Shown here in pieces: positions 7,647 through 15,589 of a stretch of DNA of 64,000 nucleotides. The stretch is from Clostridia bacterium (GTDB taxonomy: Bacteria; Bacillota; Clostridia; Oscillospirales; CAG-272), in NCBI GenBank assembly GCA_017463485.1, contig JAFTPD010000020.1:1-64000 (forward strand), in the 5' to 3' direction. Within the stretch, counting starts at the first letter, position 1; each line of letters begins with the position of its first letter. The translations under genes and the position numbers were made by a program. Below the pieces are notes generated by a model. The model was not told the DNA's origin. It was given only the letters and a program-made list of their open reading frames with translations, and did no database searches.

Positions 7647-7901
7647 TCAATTTGTGTCACTTTGTCTTTTCCACTCCAGCCACTCTCTGTCAAGCACGGT
7701 AGAGTGCGGCTCATTCATAATGGTATCACAAGGAAAGCTGCTACACTCACCGCAGAAGTTCAGCTTCTTTTCTTTTACACAATCCCGGGTGAAGCAGTCA
7801 CCCGCTGTGTGCTCTTCCTCACAGCCGCGGCAACCGCCTTTTATGTAAGTCGGGCAAGCACCGCAGTAAAAGCCGCATCTGCCAAGTAACCTTTCATTCA
7901 T
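7647..7901 (-). CDS. Cysteine-rich DUF3795-like protein
   Basis: The product is 84 residues with ten cysteines in the pattern CGFYCGACPTYIKGGCRGC, then CFTRDC, then CGECSSFPC. This matches the DUF3795-type cysteine-rich small proteins common in Clostridia and Bacteroidota. It probably binds zinc or an iron-sulfur cluster. Function is unknown. It sits inside the five-gene operon, 12 bases after the Ham1-like gene. Confidence 0.7.
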   Translation of the reverse strand: MNERLLGRCGFYCGACPTYIKGGCRGCEEEHTAGDCFTRDCVKEKKLNFCGECSSFPCDTIMNEPHSTVLDREWLEWKRQSDTN

Positions 7902-7913
7902 AGCCTTTCCCCA

Positions 7914-8546
7914 TCACACCCCAAGCGCCTCTGCCATAAACGCGGTGATCCTTTTTCTGTACTCACCGAGCATTATGTTTTCGTTGGTGGTGTCGAATTT
8001 ATTATTATTCTTATCCGTAAAATAAAGCCCCGTCTTGCGATATACCGATATGGAATCCAGCGGCCAGCCGGGATGCCGCTCATCCGTTGGCTTATCCACC
8101 ATATAGAACGCACTTGCCTTTGTTGCTTCGCTGTTTTCCATATAGGAATACACCTTGCCGCAGTTATACACCGCGATCCCGTCAAGATAGTACGCAAGCA
8201 CCCGTCCGCCGAGTGTGGAAATAAGCGAGGAATAATACTCTATCATTCCGTCGTCGTCAAGCCTTTGACCCTTGGGTGCACGGATATTCAGCCCGGGTTG
8301 GCGCTCGTCATCAAGCGGAAAAGCGTCAAAATACAGCCCCGAGTCGTTGCATATTACCCTGTCGAAATATTCGCCGTAAAATTTGGCTTTGATAACGGCG
8401 TTTTCCTCGGGTGTTCTTCCCGACTCCTCCGGCTCCTTGTCAACACCTATGTCGGCAAGCGAACAAAACTCTATTCCGTATCCCGACATAAGCTCTGCAA
8501 ATCGCTTGATCTTGGACGGATTTGTAGTTCCTATCAGTACCTTCAT
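7914..8546 (-). CDS. Ham1/RdgB-like non-canonical purine NTP pyrophosphatase
   Basis: The product is 210 residues. It begins with KVLIGTTNPSKIKRF, the signature of the ITPase (Ham1/RdgB) family, and has CNDSGLYFDAF where the family has its conserved acidic metal site. RdgB-type enzymes hydrolyse dITP, XTP and related purines to keep them out of DNA. Several family motifs downstream are altered (the usual SARYAG-type stretch is replaced by LNIRAPKG), so the substrate may differ. The ATG at 8546 was preferred; a GTG at 8552 is also in frame but lies inside the upstream stop region. Confidence 0.7.
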   Translation of the reverse strand: MKVLIGTTNPSKIKRFAELMSGYGIEFCSLADIGVDKEPEESGRTPEENAVIKAKFYGEYFDRVICNDSGLYFDAFPLDDERQPGLNIRAPKGQRLDDDGMIEYYSSLISTLGGRVLAYYLDGIAVYNCGKVYSYMENSEATKASAFYMVDKPTDERHPGWPLDSISVYRKTGLYFTDKNNNKFDTTNENIMLGEYRKRITAFMAEALGV

Positions 8547-8548
8547 AC

Positions 8549-9346
8549 TCACTTTTCTCCCACAAACAGCAAATGATTTGTCATACCAAGCAGTTCCGGC
8601 TTTTCGCAGATATAAAAATGATAGCGCAGGTATTGACTGTAATTTTCCTCGTCCATTCCGTTGATGCGCTCCTCCAAAAGCTCGCTGACTCCGTCGGACG
8701 CCACCTCGTGCAATATTTTCACCCCACCCGCTGCGAGTATCTCTCTTGCGGCGTCAACCGTGTGAAACACGAATGGGAAATCATCAAGGCGAAAGCTATC
8801 CCTATCGTAGTCCCCCGCCGTAAAATAGTCGGGGCGGCAGAAAAGCTCGGTAAGAATTACGAAATCGTTTGATATAAATGCAAAAAATATCTTTCCTCCG
8901 TCACGGCAGACACGCTTTGCCTCGCTGATGCATTTGAGCTTGTCAGCATCATTTTTCAAGTGATAAAGCGGTCCGAACAAAAGCACGACATCAAAGGAAT
9001 TATCGGCGTATCGGGAAAGGTCGAGCGCGTTACCCTGCACAAGCTCTATGCTGTCCTCGGGACGCAGCTTTTTGCGAAAAGCGGCAATATTTGCGTCCGC
9101 CAGCTCCAAAGCACAGACATCATATCCTTTACGTGCAAAGTACAAGCTGTACTCCCCCGCGCCCGCGCCGATATCAAGTATCTTATCGCCGTTTTTCAGA
9201 TATTTTTCAATATATCTGACGGTGGTAAGAAACTCCACCCGCGCCGCTTTGGAACGGTTGAGTCGAGCGTCCTCATTAAACAGCTCGTAGGTCTTACTGA
9301 CTCTTTCGCTTTCATTTTCAATTTTGCAAATGTCGTTTAGATCCAT
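8549..9346 (-). CDS. Class I SAM-dependent methyltransferase
   Basis: The product is 265 residues. The S-adenosylmethionine-binding motif I is ILDIGAGAGEYS (about residues 56-67), followed by the acidic end of strand 2 in CALELAD and motif IV FDVVLLFGPLYHL. This is the Rossmann-like class I fold. The GPLYHL stretch resembles small-molecule (quinone or antibiotic-type) methyltransferases, but the substrate is unknown. It starts 3 bases after the acyltransferase stop codon and its own stop overlaps the start region of the Ham1-like gene, so all three are likely coupled. Confidence 0.85.
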   Translation of the reverse strand: MDLNDICKIENESERVSKTYELFNEDARLNRSKAARVEFLTTVRYIEKYLKNGDKILDIGAGAGEYSLYFARKGYDVCALELADANIAAFRKKLRPEDSIELVQGNALDLSRYADNSFDVVLLFGPLYHLKNDADKLKCISEAKRVCRDGGKIFFAFISNDFVILTELFCRPDYFTAGDYDRDSFRLDDFPFVFHTVDAAREILAAGGVKILHEVASDGVSELLEERINGMDEENYSQYLRYHFYICEKPELLGMTNHLLFVGEK

Positions 9347-9349
9347 TGG

Positions 9350-10654
9350 TTATTCGCTTTCTTTGTTCGTGTCTTTTTTCGCGGAGCGAAGCTCATTTAT
9401 GGCAATTTTGTAAAGCTCCTCGGCGGCAAGTCGGGTCTTGGCGACCACGTCGCGACCGTCCTTTGGGAAGCAATAATAAAGTATATTTCTATCACCGATA
9501 CTTATCATATCGCCGATGCTGTACCAATAATAATCCGAGTTCAGGCTATACGACGACAGCGGCTTTTGTCGGTACTCCAAAGCTCCGTCGCAGCCCGTCA
9601 GCGTAAATCCCTCGGCGGTGTGGGTAAGTCTGCCCTCTCCTATTTTGTAAAGTCTGTCGGTGTTGACGAGAGCGTAGATATCCACGGGCGCATCAAGGGA
9701 ATATTCCCCGCGCTCGATCTCGCGACGCACCTCTGCCCTCTCCCACGCATACCAATCGGGAATATGCGGAAATTCGGTTTCTCCCTGTGTCGCACGCATA
9801 AAGCCGTACTCGTCAAGCTCGTAAGACTTGCCGCAAGCATTACAGGTCAAGTGTATTCCCTTGCCCTCCGTCTTGCCTTCAACACCGCAAGCGGGACATT
9901 TATACAACACGCGGTTGAGGCGGTCTGCGCGGAAGGGCTCGTCTATCTTAATTTTGTTTTCCTGCTGCCAGCGGAAGCCGTCAAAGGAAAATTTCTCGCC
10001 GATAATTTCATTTATCCGCTCGGGAGAAAGGTTTTTTGTGTCCTCTGCGGACAAGGTATACTCCACCTTTGCAGACACCTTTACACGGCGTAGCTGCAAG
10101 TTATTATAAAGCGGGTCGCGGGCAAACGCGCCGTAGGTAGTAATGACTACGACGGGAACGCCCAGCATTTTTATAAATTTACCGATACTGTCGGGGAGCG
10201 TTGTGGCTGTGCCGTCAAAGCTGTAGCCAGCCTCGGGATACATCAGCACCGACGACTTTAGCTCCTTTACGGCATAAGCCATATCCTTGATGAGCGACAG
10301 CTCGTTTACGTATTTTTTCGTCGGAATACAGCCGATCTGGCGCATCAGCCAATTCTTGCCCACAAATCCGTCTGTGGTACATACGATATTGTATGGGCGA
10401 GGATAGAGAATTTTCGACGCTATTTTCAAGTCGATAAAGCTGGAATGATTCATCAGCACAAGGCAAGGCTCGCGCCGCGAGAGCTTTTCCATTCCAACGC
10501 GCTCGACCGAGCAGTGGGTGCTGATAAGGTCGGGCATGGACGCCACGCGCACCAAGGTACGGAAAAGTATATTCGGTTTTTTAGGCTTTCTATGCTTGGG
10601 ACGCGGAAGCGCCATTACCTCCGCATAGCTTTTTGTGCCGCATTTGATCTTCAT
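9350..10654 (-). CDS. PlsC-type acyltransferase fused to a zinc ribbon and C-terminal domain
   Basis: The product is 434 residues. The N-terminal half is a 1-acyl-glycerol-3-phosphate acyltransferase-like domain, with the catalytic NHX4D motif as NHSSFID (His70) and an YPEAGYSFDG block corresponding to EGTRS. PlsC enzymes are usually 200-250 residues. Here a treble-clef-like zinc ribbon with CPACG and CNACG knuckles follows at roughly 250-285, then about 150 residues of unassigned sequence. The ATG at 10654 has AAGGAGGAG three bases upstream, so the upstream nine residues were dropped. It leads a five-gene operon. It may acylate a lipid, but the zinc-ribbon tail points to an extra binding role. 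Confidence 0.8.
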   Translation of the reverse strand: MKIKCGTKSYAEVMALPRPKHRKPKKPNILFRTLVRVASMPDLISTHCSVERVGMEKLSRREPCLVLMNHSSFIDLKIASKILYPRPYNIVCTTDGFVGKNWLMRQIGCIPTKKYVNELSLIKDMAYAVKELKSSVLMYPEAGYSFDGTATTLPDSIGKFIKMLGVPVVVITTYGAFARDPLYNNLQLRRVKVSAKVEYTLSAEDTKNLSPERINEIIGEKFSFDGFRWQQENKIKIDEPFRADRLNRVLYKCPACGVEGKTEGKGIHLTCNACGKSYELDEYGFMRATQGETEFPHIPDWYAWERAEVRREIERGEYSLDAPVDIYALVNTDRLYKIGEGRLTHTAEGFTLTGCDGALEYRQKPLSSYSLNSDYYWYSIGDMISIGDRNILYYCFPKDGRDVVAKTRLAAEELYKIAINELRSAKKDTNKESE

Positions 10655-10693
10655 AAGCTCCTCCTTGGGTGTCGTTGTCATGGGCTTATCTAC

Positions 10694-10722
10694 ATTTTAG
10701 CATATTTAATATTTCTTGTCAA
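10694..10722 (-). promoter_or_regulatory. Promoter of the acyltransferase operon
   Basis: Minus strand: TTGACA (10722-10717), a 17-base spacer, and TAAAAT (10699-10694). It drives the five leftward genes ending at 7074. Confidence 0.8.
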
Positions 10723-10749
10723 CAAATGCCCCAAAATTTCGAAAAGCTA

Positions 10750-10778
10750 TTGAAAAATCACCTTTCGTGATGTATAAT
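10750..10778 (+). promoter_or_regulatory. Promoter of the SGNH hydrolase gene
   Basis: TTGAAA (10750-10755), a 17-base spacer, and TATAAT (10773-10778). The start codon at 10813 is preceded by GGAGG. Confidence 0.8.
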
Positions 10779-10812
10779 GTAATCATAAAAAATCAAATTC
10801 GGAGGTCGCTCT

Positions 10813-11925
10813 ATGTCACAGGATATTTCAAAAATTGATAAAAATTTAGCCATTACCACGTCGCTTGATCTCCCTGACGTCAAATTTTACGACGCGCGCG
10901 AAGAAATTTTTGATATTTACGGTCTTTACAAGCCGCACGAGGGCACGCAGTTTCGCCGCATGCCCATGGACGTGGCAAGCACCGTCAGTGACGGCGTAGC
11001 TTTTCTCTCTAAGCAAACCGCAGGCGGCAGACTCCGCTTCTCCACCGACTCGGAGTATGTTGCAATAAAGGCGACTCTCCCCGACGCCAGCCGTATGTCA
11101 CACATGACGGCGGTAGGCGCATTTGGCTTTGACCTTTATGAGGACTGCCCTCCCGAGCAGGGCAAGACAAGCTATTTCCGCGGCGCGTACATCCCGTGGA
11201 TCACCGTCAATGAGTTTGAGTCGGTCATTCATTTTGGCAGTCGCAAAAAGAGATATTTCACCCTCAACTTCCCTCTCTACGGCGGCGTCGGCGACCTTTA
11301 TATCGGTTTGCAAAATGACGCTACCCTTGAGGGCGGAAGAAAATATTCCAACAAGCGTCCCGTCGTTTACTACGGAAGCTCTATCACGCAGGGCGGATGC
11401 GCGTCGCGCCCCGGAAACTCTTATCAGGGCTTTGTTTCCCGTACCCTTGACCTTGATTTTATCAATTTTGGATTTTCGGGCAGCGGCAAGGCGGAAGAGC
11501 CTATGGTGGACTACCTCTGCTCGCTTGATATGTCGGTATTCGTTGCCGATTACGACCACAACGCGCCAAATGCAGAGTATCTTGCGCCGACAGCGCTGAA
11601 TATGTATAAAAAGATCCGCGCGGCAAAGCCGGATATGCCTTATATTATGATGTCGCGCCCCGATTTCCACAGAGGAATTGACACGCTTCACTCGCAGGAG
11701 AGCATTGACCGCCGTCAAGCTATCATTGATGCTTACAATTACGCGCGCGCGCAGGGCGACGGCAACGTGTATTTCATTGACGGTGAAGGACTTTTCCGCG
11801 GCGACTACGAGGGCGACTGCACTGTCGATGGTACTCACCCCAACGATCTCGGATTCTCCCGTATGGCGAAATCCGTCGAGGCAACCCTTCGCAGAGTTAT
11901 GATGAGAAGCAATATTTTGGAGTGA
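10813..11925 (+). CDS. Two-domain SGNH/GDSL-type esterase
   Basis: The product is 370 residues with no signal peptide. An N-terminal beta-rich region of about 170 residues is followed by an SGNH hydrolase domain. Block I is YYGSSITQGG, with the nucleophile Ser in GSSIT; the glycine/oxyanion block is FGFSGSG; and block V is DGTHPNDLG, giving the catalytic Asp and His. This arrangement is typical of cytoplasmic carbohydrate esterases that remove acetyl groups from oligosaccharides. The exact substrate is unknown. It has its own promoter and GGAGG site. Confidence 0.85.
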   Translation: MSQDISKIDKNLAITTSLDLPDVKFYDAREEIFDIYGLYKPHEGTQFRRMPMDVASTVSDGVAFLSKQTAGGRLRFSTDSEYVAIKATLPDASRMSHMTAVGAFGFDLYEDCPPEQGKTSYFRGAYIPWITVNEFESVIHFGSRKKRYFTLNFPLYGGVGDLYIGLQNDATLEGGRKYSNKRPVVYYGSSITQGGCASRPGNSYQGFVSRTLDLDFINFGFSGSGKAEEPMVDYLCSLDMSVFVADYDHNAPNAEYLAPTALNMYKKIRAAKPDMPYIMMSRPDFHRGIDTLHSQESIDRRQAIIDAYNYARAQGDGNVYFIDGEGLFRGDYEGDCTVDGTHPNDLGFSRMAKSVEATLRRVMMRSNILE

Positions 11926-11930
11926 CTTTA

Positions 11931-12124
11931 TGTGGGGTTTCACCCCACACCCCACAAGCCCTTTCCCCCAAGAAAGGGCTTGACCCCAAAGAACTTTCCT
12001 GCAAGGGATTTCTTGTTTAGATGGTTACAACAAGAACCATCTCTATAACACCCGTGGGTCTATTCCCACTGCGATATTTAATTGAGAAGTGAAGCTTTCC
12101 GCACAGCGGAAAGCCTCCTCAATT
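11931..12124 (+). repeat. Dispersed structured element, copy A
   Basis: This intergenic stretch is homologous to 26718-26908. Shared linkers include CAAAGAACTTT, CTGCAAGGGATTT and TTGTTTAGAT, then CATCTCTATAAC and CCCGTGGGT. Between the linkers lie hairpins whose sequences differ from copy B but still pair: GGGGTTTCACCCC, AAGCCCTTTC with GAAAGGGCTT, AGATGGTT with AACCATCT, GTGGG with CCCAC, and GCTTTCCGC with GCGGAAAGC. An outer AATTGAG/CTCAATT stem closes the last hairpin. It lies between the SGNH hydrolase and murE-like genes, both read rightward. Directly after it, 12123-12160 is a run of degenerate ATTCATT repeats. Confidence 0.75.
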
Positions 12125-12184
12125 ATTCATTTTTCACTATTCATTATTCATCATTCATTAAAATTTCAAGCAAAGGAGGATACT

Positions 12185-13717
12185 ATGAAAACGCTGTCCG
12201 AGCTGCTTTTGGCTGTTCCGACCGACGAATATGAAATATTATCCTCCGAAGTGAACGCAGAGGAGGTGCGCATCACCTCCATTGCCTTCGACTCGCGAGT
12301 CGCGGCGAAGGGTGGAATGTTCTTTTGCCTTGAAGGGGTAAACAGCGACGGGCACAATTTTATTGACATGGCTTACGCCGCAGGCTGTCGTTGCTTTGCC
12401 GTTGAGCGGGACATCCCCCTCCCTGCAGATACCGTGGCAGTCAGATTCAAAAGCACTCGCCGCGCGCTGTCAGCCGTGTCTGCCGAATTTTACTCCCATC
12501 CCGACAGGGATATGCATATAATCGGCATCACAGGCACGAAGGGCAAGACCACCACCGCGCTACTGATACACAAAATGCTGGACACCTGCGGTATTATCTC
12601 GGGTTATATCGGCACCAACGGAGTTTCCTTCTGCGGCAAGCATTTTCAGACTCTCAACACCACGCCCGAGAGCCTTGAGATTTTCAAATATCTCGACTAT
12701 ATGCGAGAGGCGGGCGTGAAGGTCGTAGTGCTGGAAGTATCCTCCCAAGCTCTGTGGACATACCGAGTGAACGACCTGTCCTTTGACACCTGCATATACA
12801 CAAATCTTTATCCCGACCATATCGGAAAGCACGAGCATCCCAGCTTTGAGCATTACAAGCGCACCAAGCGCTCGCTGTTCAGGGACTATTCTCCCTCCAC
12901 CGTTATCGTCAACTCGGACGACAGCGCGTGGAAATACATGGTCCGCGGCTGTCGCGCAGACGTTATAACCACTTCGGCTTTTGGAAGCAGTGCTGCGTGG
13001 CGCGCCGAGGACGTGCGGGAAATACGCACCCGCGAGCATCTTGGTGTCAGCTTTTACGCCTGCCGCGGAGATAAAAAAACGGCTGTGACGCTTGACCTCC
13101 CCGGCAAGATCAACGTTGCAAACGCCCTTTTCGTGCTTGCTGTGTGCAGTGACGTGTTCGGTATTTCCGCCGAGGAGGTAGCACACACCTTTGACGGTAT
13201 GACTATCGACGGCAGAGCCGAGGTCGTCACATCGCCTTCCCTGCCCGACGTTACCTTCGTTATCGACTACGCCCACAACGGCGCATCTCTTGAAGCGATA
13301 CTTACCGTTTTGCGCGGATATTCGCCGCGACGTCTTATCTGCCTTTTCGGCTCGGTGGGCGAGCGGACATACCTGCGACGCGGCGAGCTTGCGCGAGCGG
13401 CGGCAAAGCACGCAGACCTGTGCATCCTCACCGCCGACAATTCGGGGCGCGAGCCGACCGAAAAAATAATCGCGGAGATTGATGCGGCTTTTCCCGACGG
13501 CTATCCTCCACGCATACTTATCCCCGACCGCCGCGATGCCATATACCACGCGGTCAATATCGCGCAGAAGGGCGATATCATACTGCTTGCGGGCAAAGGG
13601 CATGAAGACTATCAGCTTATCGGCACGCGGCGAGTTCCGTTCTGCGAGCGCGATATAATAAAATCTGCCGCCGCAGACCTATCGGCTGTCGGCGCACAAT
13701 TTTCAAAAAACTATTGA
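12185..13717 (+). CDS. MurE-like Mur ligase (UDP-MurNAc-tripeptide synthetase family)
   Basis: The product is 510 residues, with the three domains of Mur ligases. The ATP P-loop GTKGKTTT is at 117-124, the LNTTPE and EVSSQAL blocks match MurE, and the C-terminal ligase domain has DYAHNGASLE and LLAGKGHEDY. MurE adds the third amino acid to the peptidoglycan stem peptide. Two key segments deviate: the usual GCGGDRDxxKRP block reads GSVGERTYLRRGEL, and the DNPR motif that selects meso-diaminopimelate reads DNSGR (418-422). It may be the cell's MurE with another specificity or a specialised paralog. The start at 12185 has AAAGGAGG. Confidence 0.8.
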   Translation: MKTLSELLLAVPTDEYEILSSEVNAEEVRITSIAFDSRVAAKGGMFFCLEGVNSDGHNFIDMAYAAGCRCFAVERDIPLPADTVAVRFKSTRRALSAVSAEFYSHPDRDMHIIGITGTKGKTTTALLIHKMLDTCGIISGYIGTNGVSFCGKHFQTLNTTPESLEIFKYLDYMREAGVKVVVLEVSSQALWTYRVNDLSFDTCIYTNLYPDHIGKHEHPSFEHYKRTKRSLFRDYSPSTVIVNSDDSAWKYMVRGCRADVITTSAFGSSAAWRAEDVREIRTREHLGVSFYACRGDKKTAVTLDLPGKINVANALFVLAVCSDVFGISAEEVAHTFDGMTIDGRAEVVTSPSLPDVTFVIDYAHNGASLEAILTVLRGYSPRRLICLFGSVGERTYLRRGELARAAAKHADLCILTADNSGREPTEKIIAEIDAAFPDGYPPRILIPDRRDAIYHAVNIAQKGDIILLAGKGHEDYQLIGTRRVPFCERDIIKSAAADLSAVGAQFSKNY

Positions 13718-13742
13718 TTTTATTGCGTTTTTGCTGTATAAT
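13714..13742 (+). promoter_or_regulatory. Promoter of asnA
   Basis: TTGATT (13714-13719), a 17-base spacer, and TATAAT (13737-13742). The -35 box overlaps the stop codon of the murE-like gene. Confidence 0.8.
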
Positions 13743-13774
13743 ATCAGTTAATCCATATACCGAGAGGAAAAAAC

Positions 13775-14782
13775 ATGAACAAGGTTACAGTTCCCGTGGG
13801 CTACCGTCCCACGCTTGATGCTTACAGCACTCAAAAATCCATTGCATACATAAAGCAGACGTTTCAGGAGGAATTTGCGTCCGCGCTTCATCTCAAGCGC
13901 GTGTCAGCTCCCCTTTTCGTTACCGCAGAGTCGGGACTTAACGATAACCTTAGCGGTACCGAGCGTCCCGTCAGCTTTGACGTCCCCGCAATCGGTGAGA
14001 GCGCACAGGTGGTACACTCGCTGGCAAAATGGAAGCGTCTTGCGCTTAAAAGATATAATTTCGAGGTTGGAAACGGTCTTTACACGGACATGAATGCCAT
14101 CCGCCGCGACGAGGAGCTGGACAACCTCCACTCCATTTACGTTGACCAGTGGGACTGGGAAAAGATCATCACCCGTGATGTGCGCACGCTTGACTATCTC
14201 AAGCTTATCGTCAACTCTATCGTGTCTGCTATATGCAACACGAACGACCGCCTGCACGTCCGATTCCCTCAGCTTAAAGTAAATCTCTCACGTGAGGTCG
14301 CGTTTATCACCACGCAGGAGCTTGAGGATATGTATCCCCAGCTTACCCCCGACGAGCGCGAAAATGCGTTTACACGGGAGCACCACACCGCATTTATTAT
14401 GCAGATAGGCGGAAAGCTGAAGTCCGGCAAGCCGCACAGCGGACGCGCCCCCGACTACGACGATTGGCAGCTCAACGGCGACCTGTTCTTCTGGAACGAG
14501 GTGCTGGGACGCGGAGTTGAGATATCCTCCATGGGTATCCGCGTGGATTCCGAGAGCCTTGACCGCCAGCTCACCCTTGCGGGCTGTGATGACAGACGCG
14601 AGCTTCCCTTCCATAAAATGCTGCTTGCAGATGAGCTTCCGCTCACTATCGGCGGCGGTATCGGTCAGTCGCGCCTTTGTATGCTGATGATGGGCTGCGC
14701 GCATATCGGCGAGGTCCAGTCGAGCATTTGGGACAGCGAAACCGTGCGCATTTGCAAGAACGCGGGAATTCCGCTATTGTAA
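13775..14782 (+). CDS. asnA: Aspartate-ammonia ligase (asparagine synthetase A)
   Basis: The product is 335 residues, the normal AsnA size. AsnA makes asparagine from aspartate, ammonia and ATP in the cytoplasm; it is related to class II aminoacyl-tRNA synthetases. Diagnostic stretches are SIAYIKQTFQEEF, VHSLAKWKR, YTDMNAIRRDEELDNLHS, YVDQWDWEKI, and the C-terminal TIGGGIGQSRLCMLMM. It has its own promoter and a strong terminator, so it is a single-gene unit. There is no T-box or other long leader: only about 25 bases separate the predicted start from the ribosome binding site. Confidence 0.97.
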   Translation: MNKVTVPVGYRPTLDAYSTQKSIAYIKQTFQEEFASALHLKRVSAPLFVTAESGLNDNLSGTERPVSFDVPAIGESAQVVHSLAKWKRLALKRYNFEVGNGLYTDMNAIRRDEELDNLHSIYVDQWDWEKIITRDVRTLDYLKLIVNSIVSAICNTNDRLHVRFPQLKVNLSREVAFITTQELEDMYPQLTPDERENAFTREHHTAFIMQIGGKLKSGKPHSGRAPDYDDWQLNGDLFFWNEVLGRGVEISSMGIRVDSESLDRQLTLAGCDDRRELPFHKMLLADELPLTIGGGIGQSRLCMLMMGCAHIGEVQSSIWDSETVRICKNAGIPLL

Positions 14783-14792
14783 TAAATATTTA

Positions 14793-14821
14793 CGCCACCC
14801 TCAAACCTAGTGAGGGTGGCG
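14793..14821 (+). terminator. Terminator of asnA
   Basis: An 11-base perfect stem (14793-14803 with 14811-14821) with a seven-base loop, followed by CTTTGTTGT. It lies between the convergent asnA and glycosyltransferase genes and could serve both. Confidence 0.8.
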
Positions 14822-14834
14822 CTTTGTTGTAAGA

Positions 14835-15548
14835 TCAAATCTCTGCCTTTTTAATTCTCTTTTTCATTTTGCGCAGGTCGCGGAGCATTTTGAAGGTGTC
14901 GCGGATAACGCGAACCTTGGACTCGCGATGGTTGATGACCTTGACGGGAATTTCCTTGATCTTCATTCCCAATTTCACCGCCCACATGATAGCCTCGAAA
15001 TCAAATGCAAAGCCGTTCACCTCGCAACGCGGGAATATCTTTTTTACCGAATCACCGCTGAACGCTTTACAGCCGCACTGCGAATCTGACAAATTAAATC
15101 CGCCCGCAAGACACAGCACCTTTATATATGTTTTGGACGCCAGCTTGCGCACAAAGGTATATCCCTCGTAGCCGTCGTTTGACAGATTGCGCGAGCCGAT
15201 AACGAGATCTGCGTCGGGATTCTCCACAAATGCGTCATACACGCGCTTGATGACATCCGTACCGTACGCAAGGTCGGCGTCGGTAAACATTACCACGTCA
15301 CCGTCAGCCGCCAGCATTGCCGTTCTTACGGCACAGCCCTTACCCTTATTATCGGGATAGCCCACCACGCGGACGTTAGGCAATCCGAGCGCCTCGACCG
15401 CCTTATCACATCCGTCACGGCTTCCGTCGTTGGAAAAGAGTATCTCATAGTCATCAAACGTCTTTTCCATGTATTCGGACAGCGTTTTTGCGGTATCCGC
15501 GATTATGCTGTTTTCGTTATACATAGGTATGCAAAGCGAAATTTTCAT
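14835..15548 (-). CDS. Family 2 glycosyltransferase, dolichol-phosphate mannose synthase-like
   Basis: The product is 237 residues. It has the GT-A fold: SLCIPMYNENSII at the N-terminus, NDGSRDG, the metal-binding DAD in MFTDADLAYG (about residue 91), and a SQCGCKAFSGD stretch typical of polyprenyl-phosphate glycosyltransferases. It probably transfers a sugar from a nucleotide donor to undecaprenyl phosphate at the inner face of the membrane. There are no membrane segments. It follows the RlmA-like gene by 41 bases and is likely cotranscribed with it. GGGGAGG precedes the ATG. Confidence 0.88.
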   Translation of the reverse strand: MKISLCIPMYNENSIIADTAKTLSEYMEKTFDDYEILFSNDGSRDGCDKAVEALGLPNVRVVGYPDNKGKGCAVRTAMLAADGDVVMFTDADLAYGTDVIKRVYDAFVENPDADLVIGSRNLSNDGYEGYTFVRKLASKTYIKVLCLAGGFNLSDSQCGCKAFSGDSVKKIFPRCEVNGFAFDFEAIMWAVKLGMKIKEIPVKVINHRESKVRVIRDTFKMLRDLRKMKKRIKKAEI

Positions 15549-15589
15549 ATATACCTCCCCGTCGTGGCGTATTCGCCGACGGTTTAAAT

